From: Ardenticatenaceae bacterium
GTDB taxonomy: Bacteria; Chloroflexota; Anaerolineae; Promineifilales; Promineifilaceae
DNA length: 64,000 nt
Reading direction: 5' to 3'
Assembly: GCA_030065875.1 (NCBI GenBank)
Contig: JASJCR010000022.1
Coordinates: 62,001-126,000, forward strand
Below are positions 17,838 to 26,436 of this stretch, piece after piece. The position numbers were made by a program, and so were the translations under genes. The notes below the pieces were generated by a model. That model was not told where the DNA came from. It worked only from the letters and a program-made list of their open reading frames with translations, and searched no databases. Each line of letters starts with the position of its first letter. The stretch's first letter is position 1.

Positions 17838-19582
17838 CTGAGGCCAACAGCTTACAAATCATCTCCAAAAGTAAAGCAACCCGCCTCATGAAATGGCTGC
17901 AACGGCGTGACGTCCAAGCCTTGGGCTGGATCCTCCTGGTGGCATTTTTCGCCTACGGGCTCTTTTATGCGCCGGCCTTAGCGGCTGATGATTGGTCACA
18001 AGGGATTGAGGCCCTGATTTACGGCAACGCTACCTGGTTTGATCCAACCAACCGCCGGCCGCTTCTCTACACCCCGTTTTTGCTGCAGCACACCATTTTT
18101 GGCTTCCATTTCTGGGCCCACTACGCTTTTCTGTGGCTCATAAACGTGGGTATCGCGGCCCTTCTTTTTAAAATACTCTGCCAGATAAAAGAAATAAATC
18201 GTTTCTACTTCCCGGAAATTTCAACCCTGCTTTTTTTGATTTTTCCCACCGTCTATACGCACATGTGGTTAACCATGCTGCACGGCTATCTGGCTATGTT
18301 TTTCACGCTGACCTTTGCCTATTTTCTCCTGCAATATGTCGGCCAGAAGAAAAAACCCGGTCTGCCTCTGGCTTTACTGGCGCTGCTGCTCTCATTTGGC
18401 CTGTATGATGGGCAAATTGGGGTGGTACTCGCCTGGGTTTTGCTTCTGCTTCTAATTTTCAGACGGTCCGGTGGACGTGAAAGGTGGATTGCGGCCGCGT
18501 CCGCTGCGCTGCTGGCGATATCCTTTGGATTTTGGAGGTTTTGGGGGCCGCAGCTGCTTGGATTGGGCGACAGATATCTCTCCTGGATCAGCATCAGCCC
18601 GGAAGTCCTGCTGTCGAACTTGATTCTAGGCTACAAGATAAATCTGGTCTGGGGGTGGACCGCCGCTCTGCAGCAAAGGATTCCGCTCCCTGATTCTATA
18701 ACCGCCGTTGTTTTCCTGGGCGGCGTGATAGTTTTTTCATGGACGATCACGTCGCTTATCATGCGGCAAATCTCCCGGCGCTCCACCTCCTACGGCCGGG
18801 GCCCGCGGATCCTTCAGTCAAAAAAATCAGTGGTTAGACCGTATGCGATTTCGCTGGCCGTGGGTCTGGGTCTGATCGGAGCTGGTTACTTCCCGGTTAT
18901 TGTTGCTTTCCAGCCGAACCTCGGCGGATTGGGCTCACGTTACAACCTTTTTGCTTCCATTGGCGGAGCCATTACCGTTGCTTCACTCTTGCTGATCGCC
19001 TCCCTTTATTGGACCCACAGCCGGCGGCAAACAACCGCGCTTTTTGTGGCGGCCGCAGTTCCTCTTCTATTTTTGGGTGTGGCCAAGCAAATGACCGTCC
19101 AGCACGAAACGCGGACCGCCTGGGAGGAGCAAAAAGATATCTGGTCCCAGCTCTTTGTGCAGGCCCCGGATTTCAAAAAAGACACCATGGTGCTCTTTGT
19201 CCTGTCTGGGTTCGAAGATCGATTTGGCTTTCAAAATTCAAGCCGCACGCCCCTTAGCTCCTCCTGGGAGGCTTCGAGCGCCCTCAGGCTGCTCTACGAC
19301 CGGCCGGATCTGACGGCCGACGTCATCTTTCCCGATGCCCAGGGTTTTATCGAACCACAGCTTCTGCAAGAGGGGGTTTTGACTGTCGACGGTGGAAATA
19401 TCACCCCGTACGCGCGCGTGGTGGCTTTTGAATATGCGGCTGAGCGTCAGGAGCTGCGGCAAATTTTCCAGGTGCAAGCTGATATATTTAATGGCGATGC
19501 TGCTCCACCACGGTTTTGCGAAGACTGCTTGATTGATCAAGGGGTTCAAGATCATAGCTTTCGCCAATTTGTTGAGGATTAA
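17834..19582 (+). CDS. Polytopic membrane protein, possible GT-C type glycosyltransferase
   Basis: 582 residues if translation starts at GTG 17834, which overlaps the previous stop. An ATG at 17888 is the alternative, and the frame is open upstream inside the neighbouring gene. About ten to eleven hydrophobic segments are visible (for example VQALGWILLVAFFAYGLFY, ISTLLFLIFPTVY, GYLAMFFTLTFAYFLL, PLALLALLLSFGLYDG, VVLAWVLLLLLIF, AISLAVGLGLIGAGYF). An ADDW motif follows the first helix, where GT-C enzymes carry acidic residues in their first extracytoplasmic loop. A soluble C-terminal region of about 140 residues follows. I do not recognise a named family. The context supports transfer of a sugar from a lipid carrier outside the membrane; a polymer-assembly role is also possible. 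Confidence 0.75.
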   Translation: MTEANSLQIISKSKATRLMKWLQRRDVQALGWILLVAFFAYGLFYAPALAADDWSQGIEALIYGNATWFDPTNRRPLLYTPFLLQHTIFGFHFWAHYAFLWLINVGIAALLFKILCQIKEINRFYFPEISTLLFLIFPTVYTHMWLTMLHGYLAMFFTLTFAYFLLQYVGQKKKPGLPLALLALLLSFGLYDGQIGVVLAWVLLLLLIFRRSGGRERWIAAASAALLAISFGFWRFWGPQLLGLGDRYLSWISISPEVLLSNLILGYKINLVWGWTAALQQRIPLPDSITAVVFLGGVIVFSWTITSLIMRQISRRSTSYGRGPRILQSKKSVVRPYAISLAVGLGLIGAGYFPVIVAFQPNLGGLGSRYNLFASIGGAITVASLLLIASLYWTHSRRQTTALFVAAAVPLLFLGVAKQMTVQHETRTAWEEQKDIWSQLFVQAPDFKKDTMVLFVLSGFEDRFGFQNSSRTPLSSSWEASSALRLLYDRPDLTADVIFPDAQGFIEPQLLQEGVLTVDGGNITPYARVVAFEYAAERQELRQIFQVQADIFNGDAAPPRFCEDCLIDQGVQDHSFRQFVED

Positions 19583-19632
19583 AGCAAGTTGCCCTGCTGA
19601 TGAAAATGAAAGTTAAGAAATAGTAATGTCAT

Positions 19633-19725
19633 GTCCTTGCCGCGTGCAAGCTGTGGACAAAGCGTAGAGATGGCTAGGGTGAATCCAAAGCCTTGTTGTA
19701 AGGGCTTGGCTAGCCAAGCCCCTAC
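19633..19725 (+). repeat. Direct repeat A (left copy), with 20-base perfect palindrome
   Basis: It starts GTCCTTGCCG and ends CCCCTAC. It contains AAGCTGTGGACA, CCAAAGCCT and the perfect palindrome GGGCTTGGCTAGCCAAGCCC at 19702-19721. The same order of blocks recurs at 21442-21540, so the glycosyltransferase at 20006-21382 is bounded by direct repeats. Confidence 0.8.
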
Positions 19726-19767
19726 CGGTCCAACCCCTTTTTAGCCAACTGTGCCTTTATGTCAGTT

Positions 19768-19832
19768 GACGGGATCCTTCGCGAAGCCTGTCCTGAGCGA
19801 AGTCGAAGGGCTCGGGATGACAGGGGATCCGA
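19768..19832. repeat. Dispersed palindromic repeat of the GCCTGTCCTGAGCGAAGTCGAAGG type
   Basis: It contains GGGATCCTTCGCGAAGCC, then CTGTCCTGAGCGAAGTCGAA and GGGATGACAGGGGATCC. Related fragments occur at 21353-21384 (reading into a coding end) and 36857-36874. Such sequences are widespread in environmental bacterial genomes and have no known coding role. Confidence 0.7.
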
Positions 19833-20005
19833 GATCGATAAACATCGCTATTGATCCGATTACCTAATTAATTTTTACGACTTCATAATTCATCAACAAA
19901 AGGGACTGAAACGCAATAAATTCCGTTTTTAAACCAAATGATTCGGTACCCATAGCGACGATTCATTTGCGCAATTAAGGCGCAACTTGAGTCAAAGATT
20001 CTCCC

Positions 20006-21382
20006 ATGAATATTTTGTTTGTCACCCTATTTTTTCCACCTCACCGCAGCGCCGGAACCGAAAATTACACCCTGGGGATTGGCAAAGCGCTGAATCATCA
20101 CGGCCACGATGTGACCGTGGTCTGTGCCGGCGATTGGGAAACGGGGACATCCTATTTTAATGGGGTAACGCGTGAGCAAATCGACGGTCTGCAAATTTTT
20201 CGGCTCAATCTCAACTGGACAAAAGCATCCGATCCCAACAAGGTTCTTTACTACGCCCCGGCGATAGAAGAGTGGTTTGACAATTTTCTCATTGATATAC
20301 AGCCGGATGTGATACACGTCACCTCAGCAATCACCCTGGGTGCCGGCATCATTTTCGCCGGCCGGCGAGCCGGTATACCCGTCGTTCTTACGTTGACCGA
20401 TTTTTGGTTTTTGTGCCCCAGAATCCAGCTGCTCAAAGGGGATGGGGAATTGTGTGACGGCTTAACATCTGCCGCTGAATGCCGGGCGTGTCTGGCCACC
20501 GATTCGCGAATCATGCAGCAGGTCAATCGATATTTGCCTGCGGGCATGAGCCGTCACCTTTGGTCTACGCTTGCTTCGAGGTCCAGCGTCTCCAAACAGC
20601 GCGGCCTGCGCGGCAACCTGCTCAACATCTCTGAAAGAAGAAAAATATTGGCGGCCGGTCTAGCCGCCGCTGACCGGATTCTGGCCCCTTCCCGGTTTGT
20701 GCGAGACAAATTTAACACCCTTACCGAGCAGCGGGTAGACCTGCTGCGACACGGTCATGATTTGAGCTGGCGGCCGGCCGATGGTAGCAAAACACCGGCC
20801 CGAAAAATCAGGTTTGGGTATATCGGACAAATCAAGGCGATCAAGGGTGTCCATCTGCTTGTCGAAGCGTTCCATCAGCTGCCGAGTTATCACACCGCAC
20901 AGCTCGACATCTGGGGCAGCCTGACTTTAGACAGGCCGTACGTGCAGCACTTGAGACAGCTGGTCAACGACAGTGCATCTATTAAACTTCACGGCCGTTT
21001 TTCTCGGGAAAAATTAGCCGAGGTCCTGGCCAATATCGACGTCCTGATCGTCCCTTCCCTGTGGTATGAAAATGCTCCGCTGACCATTCAGGAAGCATTC
21101 GCCGTAAAAACACCGGTGATTGCCACCGATCTGGGCGGCATGGCGGAAGCGGTTACCCATGAGGTTAACGGCCTGCTCTTTGAACGAGGAAACGTCGTTG
21201 ATTTAAAGGGGCAGATGCAGCGCCTCATGGGCGAAGACGGCCTCATCGAGAAATTGACCGGCGGCATCCCCGAGGTCAAAACGGTGGCCGAAGAAGTCCG
21301 CGAACTGGAAATGATTTATGAACAGGTGCGGACAGGTAGGGGGCAAACCACTCGTCATTCTGAACAGGGCGCAGCGGAGTGA
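20006..21382 (+). CDS. Family 4 (GT-B) glycosyltransferase, mobile-looking cassette
   Basis: 458 residues, ATG 20006. The N-domain opens NILFVTLFFPPHRSAGTENYTL, the usual glycine-rich acceptor loop of GT4 enzymes, and LTDFWFLCPRI is typical of the subgroup. The C-domain has FGYIGQIKAIKGVHLLVEAF and the EX7E stretch ENAPLTIQEAFAVKTPVIATD. The insertion near 130-200 with several Cys residues (LCPRI, LCDG, CRACLA) is common in this GT4 subgroup. The last ten residues (TRHSEQGAAE) and the stop are encoded by a dispersed intergenic repeat at 21353-21384, so the natural C-terminus seems to have been replaced or extended. The gene is flanked on both sides by direct repeat A. Confidence 0.88.
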   Translation: MNILFVTLFFPPHRSAGTENYTLGIGKALNHHGHDVTVVCAGDWETGTSYFNGVTREQIDGLQIFRLNLNWTKASDPNKVLYYAPAIEEWFDNFLIDIQPDVIHVTSAITLGAGIIFAGRRAGIPVVLTLTDFWFLCPRIQLLKGDGELCDGLTSAAECRACLATDSRIMQQVNRYLPAGMSRHLWSTLASRSSVSKQRGLRGNLLNISERRKILAAGLAAADRILAPSRFVRDKFNTLTEQRVDLLRHGHDLSWRPADGSKTPARKIRFGYIGQIKAIKGVHLLVEAFHQLPSYHTAQLDIWGSLTLDRPYVQHLRQLVNDSASIKLHGRFSREKLAEVLANIDVLIVPSLWYENAPLTIQEAFAVKTPVIATDLGGMAEAVTHEVNGLLFERGNVVDLKGQMQRLMGEDGLIEKLTGGIPEVKTVAEEVRELEMIYEQVRTGRGQTTRHSEQGAAE

Positions 21383-21384
21383 AG
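21353..21384. repeat. Repeat fragment supplying the end of a glycosyltransferase gene
   Basis: CGTCATTCTGAACAGGGCGCAGCGGAGTGAAG belongs to the common CGTCATTCTGAACGCAGCGGAGTGAAG class of intergenic repeats. Here it is translated as the last residues and stop codon of the gene at 20006. Confidence 0.65.
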
Positions 21385-21441
21385 ATATCGTGTGAAAAGT
21401 TAAGCGATTTCCGCCGCTTGCGCATCACCGCAAAGACGACC

Positions 21442-21540
21442 GTCCTTGCCGTGCTCAAGCTGTGGACAGGTGGCCTGGATGAAACCAAAGCCTTTGTGTA
21501 GGGGCTTGGCTAGCCAAGCCCTTACAAGCCAAGCCCCTAC
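21442..21540 (+). repeat. Direct repeat A (right copy)
   Basis: It has the same block order as 19633-19725: GTCCTTGCCG, CTCAAGCTGTGGACA, CCAAAGCCT, then the perfect palindrome GGGCTTGGCTAGCCAAGCCC at 21502-21521. This is followed by a partial second half-copy, CAAGCCAAGCCCCTAC. It is slightly shorter in the middle than the left copy. Confidence 0.8.
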
Positions 21541-21546
21541 AAATTA

Positions 21547-21699
21547 AGTAGCTAACAAAAAGTTTCTGAAGAATATGTCTGCAGAGCGCGCAGCGCAGAA
21601 CCAAAGGTTCGCAGATTTTCGCAGAATACAGGAGAAAAATCAGAGTCAATCTGTGAAATCCGTGGCTGGTTTTAAATAAAACATATTGTGATTCACTTG
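21547..21699 (-). repeat. CGCAGATT/CCACGGATT element, inverted relative to the 33 kb copy
   Basis: Read on the minus strand it runs AAGTGAATCACAATA, CAGCCACGGATTTCACAGAT, TGACTCTGA, TCTGCGAAAATCTGCG, then TTCTTCAGAAACTTTTTGTTA. The same order is found on the plus strand at 33329-33442. The two copies are thus inverted repeats about 11.6 kb apart. Confidence 0.8.
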
Positions 21700-21732
21700 A
21701 ACTTCTTCGTTTGAACTTCTCAAGAGGTTAAT

Positions 21733-22761
21733 ATGGCTAATATCCTTGTGACCGGCGGGGCGGGATTTATCGGATCCCATTTGACAGACGAGCTTCTTGC
21801 TCATGGAAATCGGGTTGTGGTCGTGGATGATTTGAGCGGCGGATTCGCGGAAAACGTAGCGGCCGATGCCCGATTCATCCAGGGCGACATCACCGATTTT
21901 GATCTGATAAACACCCTCTTTGCCAGAGAAAAATTTGACTTCGTGTACCATCTGGCTGCGTATGCGGCCGAAGGACTGAGTCATTTTATCAAGCGCTTCA
22001 ACTATCAAAATAATCTCATCGGCAGCGTCAACCTGCTTAATGCGTCGATCAACACCGGGGTCAAATGCTTCGTGTTTACCTCTTCAATTGCCGTGTATGG
22101 CGCCACACCAGACCTGCCCATGACCGAAGAGACGCCTCCCCATCCCGAAGATTCATACGGCATCGCCAAGCTGGCCGTCGAGCAGGAGCTCCTGGCCTGC
22201 AAGGAGATGTTTGATCTTGACTTCATTATCTTTCGGCCCCACAACGTGTATGGGGAGCGGCAAAATATCGGCGATAAATATCGGAACGTCGTCGGCATAT
22301 TTATGAACCAGATTTTACAGGGTAAACCGATGACGGTTTTTGGTGATGGCACCCAGTCGCGGGCGTTTAGCTATATCAGCGATATCACCCCGCTGATGGC
22401 CGAAGCGATCCACATTCCGGCCGCCTGCAATCAAATCTTTAATATCGGGGCGGATCAACCTTATTCGATCAATGAGCTGGCCCACTGCGTAGCCAAGGCG
22501 ATGGGGGTAACCCCGCACCTCGTCCACCTTCCGGCTCGCAACGAGGTGCATCACGCGTACTCATCGCACGCCAAAGTGGATCGCGTCTTTGGTCAGCGAC
22601 CGCTGGTTTCTCTCGAACAGGGCTTGAACCGTATGGCCCGCTGGGTCAGTCAGCACGGGTCGCGTGCAAGTCAGGAGTTTGAGGCGATCGAGGTGTGCAA
22701 AAACTTCCCGGCCGCCTGGCTGAAGCAAACTATCTCATCGCGTGAATTGGTAACCCCATGA
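21733..22761 (+). CDS. NAD-dependent nucleotide-sugar epimerase/dehydratase (extended SDR)
   Basis: 342 residues, ATG 21733 after AGAGG. The Rossmann motif is VTGGAGFIGSHL at 5-16 and the NAD-specific acidic position follows VVVDDLS. The catalytic YxxxK is SYGIAKLAVEQ near 142-152, with the upstream Ser in FTSSIAVYG. RPHNVYGERQN and FSYISDI are typical of UDP-glucose 4-epimerase-like proteins. Which nucleotide sugar it uses cannot be read from sequence. It overlaps the next glycosyltransferase by four bases (ATGA) and probably supplies its donor. Confidence 0.9.
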   Translation: MANILVTGGAGFIGSHLTDELLAHGNRVVVVDDLSGGFAENVAADARFIQGDITDFDLINTLFAREKFDFVYHLAAYAAEGLSHFIKRFNYQNNLIGSVNLLNASINTGVKCFVFTSSIAVYGATPDLPMTEETPPHPEDSYGIAKLAVEQELLACKEMFDLDFIIFRPHNVYGERQNIGDKYRNVVGIFMNQILQGKPMTVFGDGTQSRAFSYISDITPLMAEAIHIPAACNQIFNIGADQPYSINELAHCVAKAMGVTPHLVHLPARNEVHHAYSSHAKVDRVFGQRPLVSLEQGLNRMARWVSQHGSRASQEFEAIEVCKNFPAAWLKQTISSRELVTP

Positions 22762-23669
22762 AACAACCCGCCATTTTTTCGGTCATTCTCAACACCAATC
22801 GCCGCCAGGATACCCTCGAATGCCTTCAGTCGCTGGCCGAGAACAGTTATGCAAACCAGCATATCATTGTGCTCGACAACAGTTCGACCGATGGCTCGGT
22901 CGAAGCAATCCAGGCAGCTTTTCCCGACGTGCAGCTCCTGCAGCTGGCCGACAATCGAGGATACGCCGGCAACAATAATGTCGGCATTGCCGCGGCCGTT
23001 GACCAGGGGGCGGATTGGGTGCTGGTGCTCAATGAAGACACCGTTCTGGCCCCCGACTGTCTGGAAAAATTGGCCGCCGCCGGCGAAAGCAGTCCCAATG
23101 TCGGAATTGTAGGGCCGCTGGTTTATCACCACGACCATCCCACGATCATCCAGTCGGCCGGAGGGGTGCTCGGGCCGCGCTGGGAGTCTATTCATCTGGC
23201 CCAGGATGAAGCTGACCGCGGGCAATTTTGCGAGGACCATCCGGTGGAGTGGATTTCCGGCTGCGCCATCATGGTTCGTCGGGAAGCGATTGAAGAGGCG
23301 GGCATGATTGACGAACGCTACTTCTACTATTGGGAAGAAACAGAGTGGTGCATCCGCATCGGCCGGGCCGGGTGGCAAATATTGCACGTGCCCCGCGCCC
23401 ATCTTTGGCATAAAGGGGTTACCCTAGACCACCAGCCCAAACCCTCCGTGACCTATTACGCCACCCGCAACCGTCTCCTGACCCTGGCCAAACACCAGGC
23501 TCCGGCGGCCGTTCGCCTACAGGTCTGGGGGCGTTTTATGCGTACCCTGATCAGCTGGAGCATTCGGCCCAAATGGCGCGATAAAAAAGCGCATCGTTAC
23601 GCCTTACGCCAGGGAATGATCGACTTTTTGGCCGGCCGCTGGGGGCAAAGATCGGCCCCGCTTCTTTAA
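22758..23669 (+). CDS. Family 2 glycosyltransferase, rhamnosyltransferase-like (WbbL/RfbF subgroup)
   Basis: 303 residues, ATG 22758 overlapping the epimerase stop. FSVILNTNRRQDTLECLQSL, LDNSSTDGS, NRGYAGNNNVGI and the metal-binding variant LNEDTVL near 92-98 are characteristic of the subgroup that includes dTDP-rhamnosyl- and galactofuranosyl-transferases. The downstream WISGCAIMVRREAIEEAGMIDERYFYYWEETEWCIR block is equally typical. Donor assignment remains a subgroup-level inference. Confidence 0.9.
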   Translation: MKQPAIFSVILNTNRRQDTLECLQSLAENSYANQHIIVLDNSSTDGSVEAIQAAFPDVQLLQLADNRGYAGNNNVGIAAAVDQGADWVLVLNEDTVLAPDCLEKLAAAGESSPNVGIVGPLVYHHDHPTIIQSAGGVLGPRWESIHLAQDEADRGQFCEDHPVEWISGCAIMVRREAIEEAGMIDERYFYYWEETEWCIRIGRAGWQILHVPRAHLWHKGVTLDHQPKPSVTYYATRNRLLTLAKHQAPAAVRLQVWGRFMRTLISWSIRPKWRDKKAHRYALRQGMIDFLAGRWGQRSAPLL

Positions 23670-23763
23670 CCTCGTGCAAATTTGCCGTCCAGGTTGTGAG
23701 CAGGTTAGGGGTCCTCCAAAAGGCTCCACTTCATCAAGCTCAGCAGCAGAAATCACGAACAAC

Positions 23764-24963
23764 ATGCATATCCTGTTTCTTTCCCGCTGGTTCCCATACC
23801 CGACCGATAATGGGTCAAAGCTGCGTATCTTCAACTTGCTGCGCGGTCTGGCCAGAGAAAATGAGGTTTCCCTGATCGCCTTTGACGATCACGGCCGCGC
23901 GGACCCCCATACAGCTGCGCTGCAGGCGATTTGTCACTCGATCGAGGTGTTGCCCTGGCAAGAGTTTCCCACGGTCGGGCTGGGTAAGGTCAAAAGCTGG
24001 CTCAGCCCCACCCCACGTTCCCACATCGAAACGCATTCGGTCGGTATGGCTCGGGCGATCCAGACTCACCTCGCCACCCGGCCGGTTGACTTGATCATCG
24101 CCTCCCAGTGGTCCATGGCTTCTTATCATCATTTTTTTAGCGGCCTTCCAGCCATCTTTGAGGAAATCGAGCTGGGAATTTTTCAGCAAAAATTTACCGA
24201 TGCTCCGACCTTTCCTCGCCGTTTGCGTCACGGACTGACGTGGACCAAACAGCGCCTTTTTTTAAAGCGAATTTTGCCCCATTTTCAGGCGGCCACCGTT
24301 GTATCCCATCGAGAAAAAGAGCTGGTCCAGGAAATTTGCCCCGCATTCCAACCGGTTGAAGTAGTGAAAAACTGCATCGAATTAGCTGATTACGTGCTCC
24401 CCGCCAAAGAAAAAAACGAAAACAGCCTGGTTTTTACCGGATCGTTTGGGCATCGACCCAATTTTGAGGCGATGGTGTGGTTTATCCGCGACATTCTGCC
24501 CTTGATTCAGCAGGAAGAACCAGACGTATGCTTAGCCATTACCGGCCGGGATGCGAACCTGCAGCTTCCTCCGGGTAAAAACGTGACCCACCTGGGCCGC
24601 GTCCCGGATGTTCGGCCGGTCATCGCCTCGGCCGCGGTCAGCGTGGTTCCTCTGCAAACCGGAGGCGGTACCCGCCTGAAGATATTAGAGGCTATGGCCT
24701 TGCGCACGGCCGTGGTAACAACGACAAAAGGGGCTGAAGGGCTGGATGCCCAACATGAAAAACACCTTCTCATAGCCGATACGCCGGAAGCGTTCGCTCG
24801 GTCGGTTTTGCGCCTCCTCCGCGATTCGGATCTTAGACACACTCTCACCTGTTATGGGTATCGCCTGGTGGCCGAACAATACAGCTGGCCGGTGGTGCTG
24901 CCCAAGTTTTTAAATTTAGCCCGCGCGGCGACCTCATCCCGCAGTCAGGCAACGATGGTCTGA
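23764..24963 (+). CDS. Family 4 (GT-B) glycosyltransferase, EpsH/PEP-CTERM sugar-transferase-like
   Basis: 399 residues from ATG 23764, where the normal GT-B opening MHILFLSRWFPYPTDNGSKL begins. The frame extends 30 codons upstream to a GTG at 23674, but that leader is low-complexity and unlike the family. The C-domain shows LVFTGSFGHRPNFEAM, then CLAITGRDANLQLP, AAVSVVPLQTGGGTRLKILEAMALRTAVV and TTKGAEGLD. The same subtype occurs at 45619 and 48954, so three paralogues lie in the locus. It ends one base before the polymerase/ligase gene. Confidence 0.88.
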   Translation: MHILFLSRWFPYPTDNGSKLRIFNLLRGLARENEVSLIAFDDHGRADPHTAALQAICHSIEVLPWQEFPTVGLGKVKSWLSPTPRSHIETHSVGMARAIQTHLATRPVDLIIASQWSMASYHHFFSGLPAIFEEIELGIFQQKFTDAPTFPRRLRHGLTWTKQRLFLKRILPHFQAATVVSHREKELVQEICPAFQPVEVVKNCIELADYVLPAKEKNENSLVFTGSFGHRPNFEAMVWFIRDILPLIQQEEPDVCLAITGRDANLQLPPGKNVTHLGRVPDVRPVIASAAVSVVPLQTGGGTRLKILEAMALRTAVVTTTKGAEGLDAQHEKHLLIADTPEAFARSVLRLLRDSDLRHTLTCYGYRLVAEQYSWPVVLPKFLNLARAATSSRSQATMV

Positions 24964-24964
24964 A

Positions 24965-26392
24965 ATGAGTTACCTTCTGAATACATTCTTCGCTGTAGAA
25001 GGATTTATTAACAAAAATATTCTAGGATCGGTGCGGCAGTGGCTCGACCAAGCCATGCCCAACTGGACCAGGAATGCCATCATCCTCGTCACCCTGCTAG
25101 GCAGCGGCGTCTTGGCTTTTTTCGCTCCCAAAGATTTGCTGCCCTACTTAATCGCCCTGGTTCCCCTGGCTGGTGGGATTGTGCTCCTCTTGCGCCAGCC
25201 GGAAATCGGTCTGATTGCCCTGCTTCTCTGCTGCCTGTTTCTTCCATCTCCCGATCTGCCCGGGGGGTTAAACCTGCCCACTCTATTTCTCGGTGGATTG
25301 ATCAGTCTGTGGCTGCTGACCTTAACCGTAAAGAGAAATCAGGTTGAACTATTTTATTCACGCTCCATTACCCCGCTGCTGGTCCTGGTTGGGGTTACCC
25401 TGCTTTCGTTCGCCGTTGGCCAGTACACCTGGTTCCCCTTCGCCTATCACGCCGACATGCCGGCTCAAATCGGTGGATTAATCATCATTCTTTTTTCCGC
25501 TGGCGCGTACCTGCTCGTGGCCCAGCAGGTCAAAGATTTGCGCTGGCTGGCGATTATGACCTGGCTCTATGTAGCCCTGGCCTTTCTTTTTATAGCCGGC
25601 TGGTTTGTGCCCGGTCTCGGCCCGTTTACCAGCCAGATTTTTCTGACGGGTACCACGTCGAACAGCCTGTTTTGGGTTTGGTTGGCCGCCTTAGCCGCCA
25701 GCCAGGCGCTTTTTAACAGCGCTTTAAAACCGTATTGGCGCTTTCTCCTGGCTCTTGTTGTTTTAGCAACCGTTTATGTTTCCTTTGGCTTAAACAGCGG
25801 TTGGAAATCCGGGTACCTGCCGATTTTCGCCTGTCTGGGCGTGATCGCCGCCTCAAAATCATGGCGTCTGGGTCTGCTCCTGGCCATCATCGCAGCACCC
25901 GTCATTTTATATTTATCGACCGAAGCGATTGCCTCAGATGAATACAGCTACTTAACCCGCCTGGATGCCTGGGCCATTATATTTGAAATGATCAAGACCA
26001 ACCCGGTTACCGGCTTTGGTCCGGCCAACTACTATTGGTACACTCCGTTTTTCCAAATTCGGGGATATTCCGTTCCCTTTAATTCTCACAATCAATATTT
26101 GGATATCCTGGCGCAAACCGGCATTATCGGCCTGATTACCACCTTCTGGCTGGCTGCCGAGCTCTTTTTGATCAGCTGGCGGCTAAAAAATAAACTTGAA
26201 CCTGGTTTTGGACGGGCTTACGCGTACGGCATTTTGGGCGGCCTGGCTGGGATGATGATTGGTGGCGTGCTGGCCGACTGGTTTTTCCCCTTTACCTACA
26301 ACATCGGGTTTTACGGTTTCCCGGCCACCATCGTTAACTGGATGTTTTTGGGGGGATTGGTCACCCTTGAACGACAGGCCAAATTGAAATAG
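24965..26392 (+). CDS. O-antigen ligase/Wzy-type polymerase family membrane protein
   Basis: 475 residues, ATG 24965 one base after the upstream stop. About ten to twelve hydrophobic segments are visible. The diagnostic periplasmic block lies between late helices: TGFGPANYYWYTPFF followed by NSHNQYLDILAQTGIIGLI near 375-393, containing the His expected in WaaL/Wzy-type (PF04932) proteins. These enzymes join lipid-linked oligosaccharides, either to each other (Wzy) or to an acceptor (WaaL, PglL). Which of the two applies is undecided. Its presence beside an ABC exporter is notable because Wzm/Wzt systems normally do not need a Wzy. Confidence 0.85.
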   Translation: MSYLLNTFFAVEGFINKNILGSVRQWLDQAMPNWTRNAIILVTLLGSGVLAFFAPKDLLPYLIALVPLAGGIVLLLRQPEIGLIALLLCCLFLPSPDLPGGLNLPTLFLGGLISLWLLTLTVKRNQVELFYSRSITPLLVLVGVTLLSFAVGQYTWFPFAYHADMPAQIGGLIIILFSAGAYLLVAQQVKDLRWLAIMTWLYVALAFLFIAGWFVPGLGPFTSQIFLTGTTSNSLFWVWLAALAASQALFNSALKPYWRFLLALVVLATVYVSFGLNSGWKSGYLPIFACLGVIAASKSWRLGLLLAIIAAPVILYLSTEAIASDEYSYLTRLDAWAIIFEMIKTNPVTGFGPANYYWYTPFFQIRGYSVPFNSHNQYLDILAQTGIIGLITTFWLAAELFLISWRLKNKLEPGFGRAYAYGILGGLAGMMIGGVLADWFFPFTYNIGFYGFPATIVNWMFLGGLVTLERQAKLK

Positions 26393-26436
26393 ATGTTTAC
26401 AGATGCAACTGTTCACCCATTGGAGGTTATAAATTT

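Larger units (their letters stand above)
19583..20005. other. 423-base gap built of dispersed repeats
   Basis: No gene is visible. The gap holds one copy of a 93-base repeat (19633-19725) whose partner lies after the next gene, and a second repeat of the CCTTCGACTTCGCTCAGGAC type (19768-19832). The final 170 bases are AT-rich and may carry the promoter of the glycosyltransferase at 20006, but I cannot point to a convincing -35/-10 pair. Confidence 0.6.
21383..21732. other. 350-base gap of repeats
   Basis: The gap contains the right copy of direct repeat A (21442-21540) and a CGCAGATT/CCACGGATT element (21547-21699). About 30 bases remain before the epimerase, ending with CAAGAGGTTAAT, whose AGAGG is its ribosome site. 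No gene is visible. Confidence 0.65.

Noticed and set aside
19768-19832. Possible riboswitch or small RNA
   Set aside because: The sequence matches a common dispersed palindromic repeat type rather than any RNA motif I recognise.
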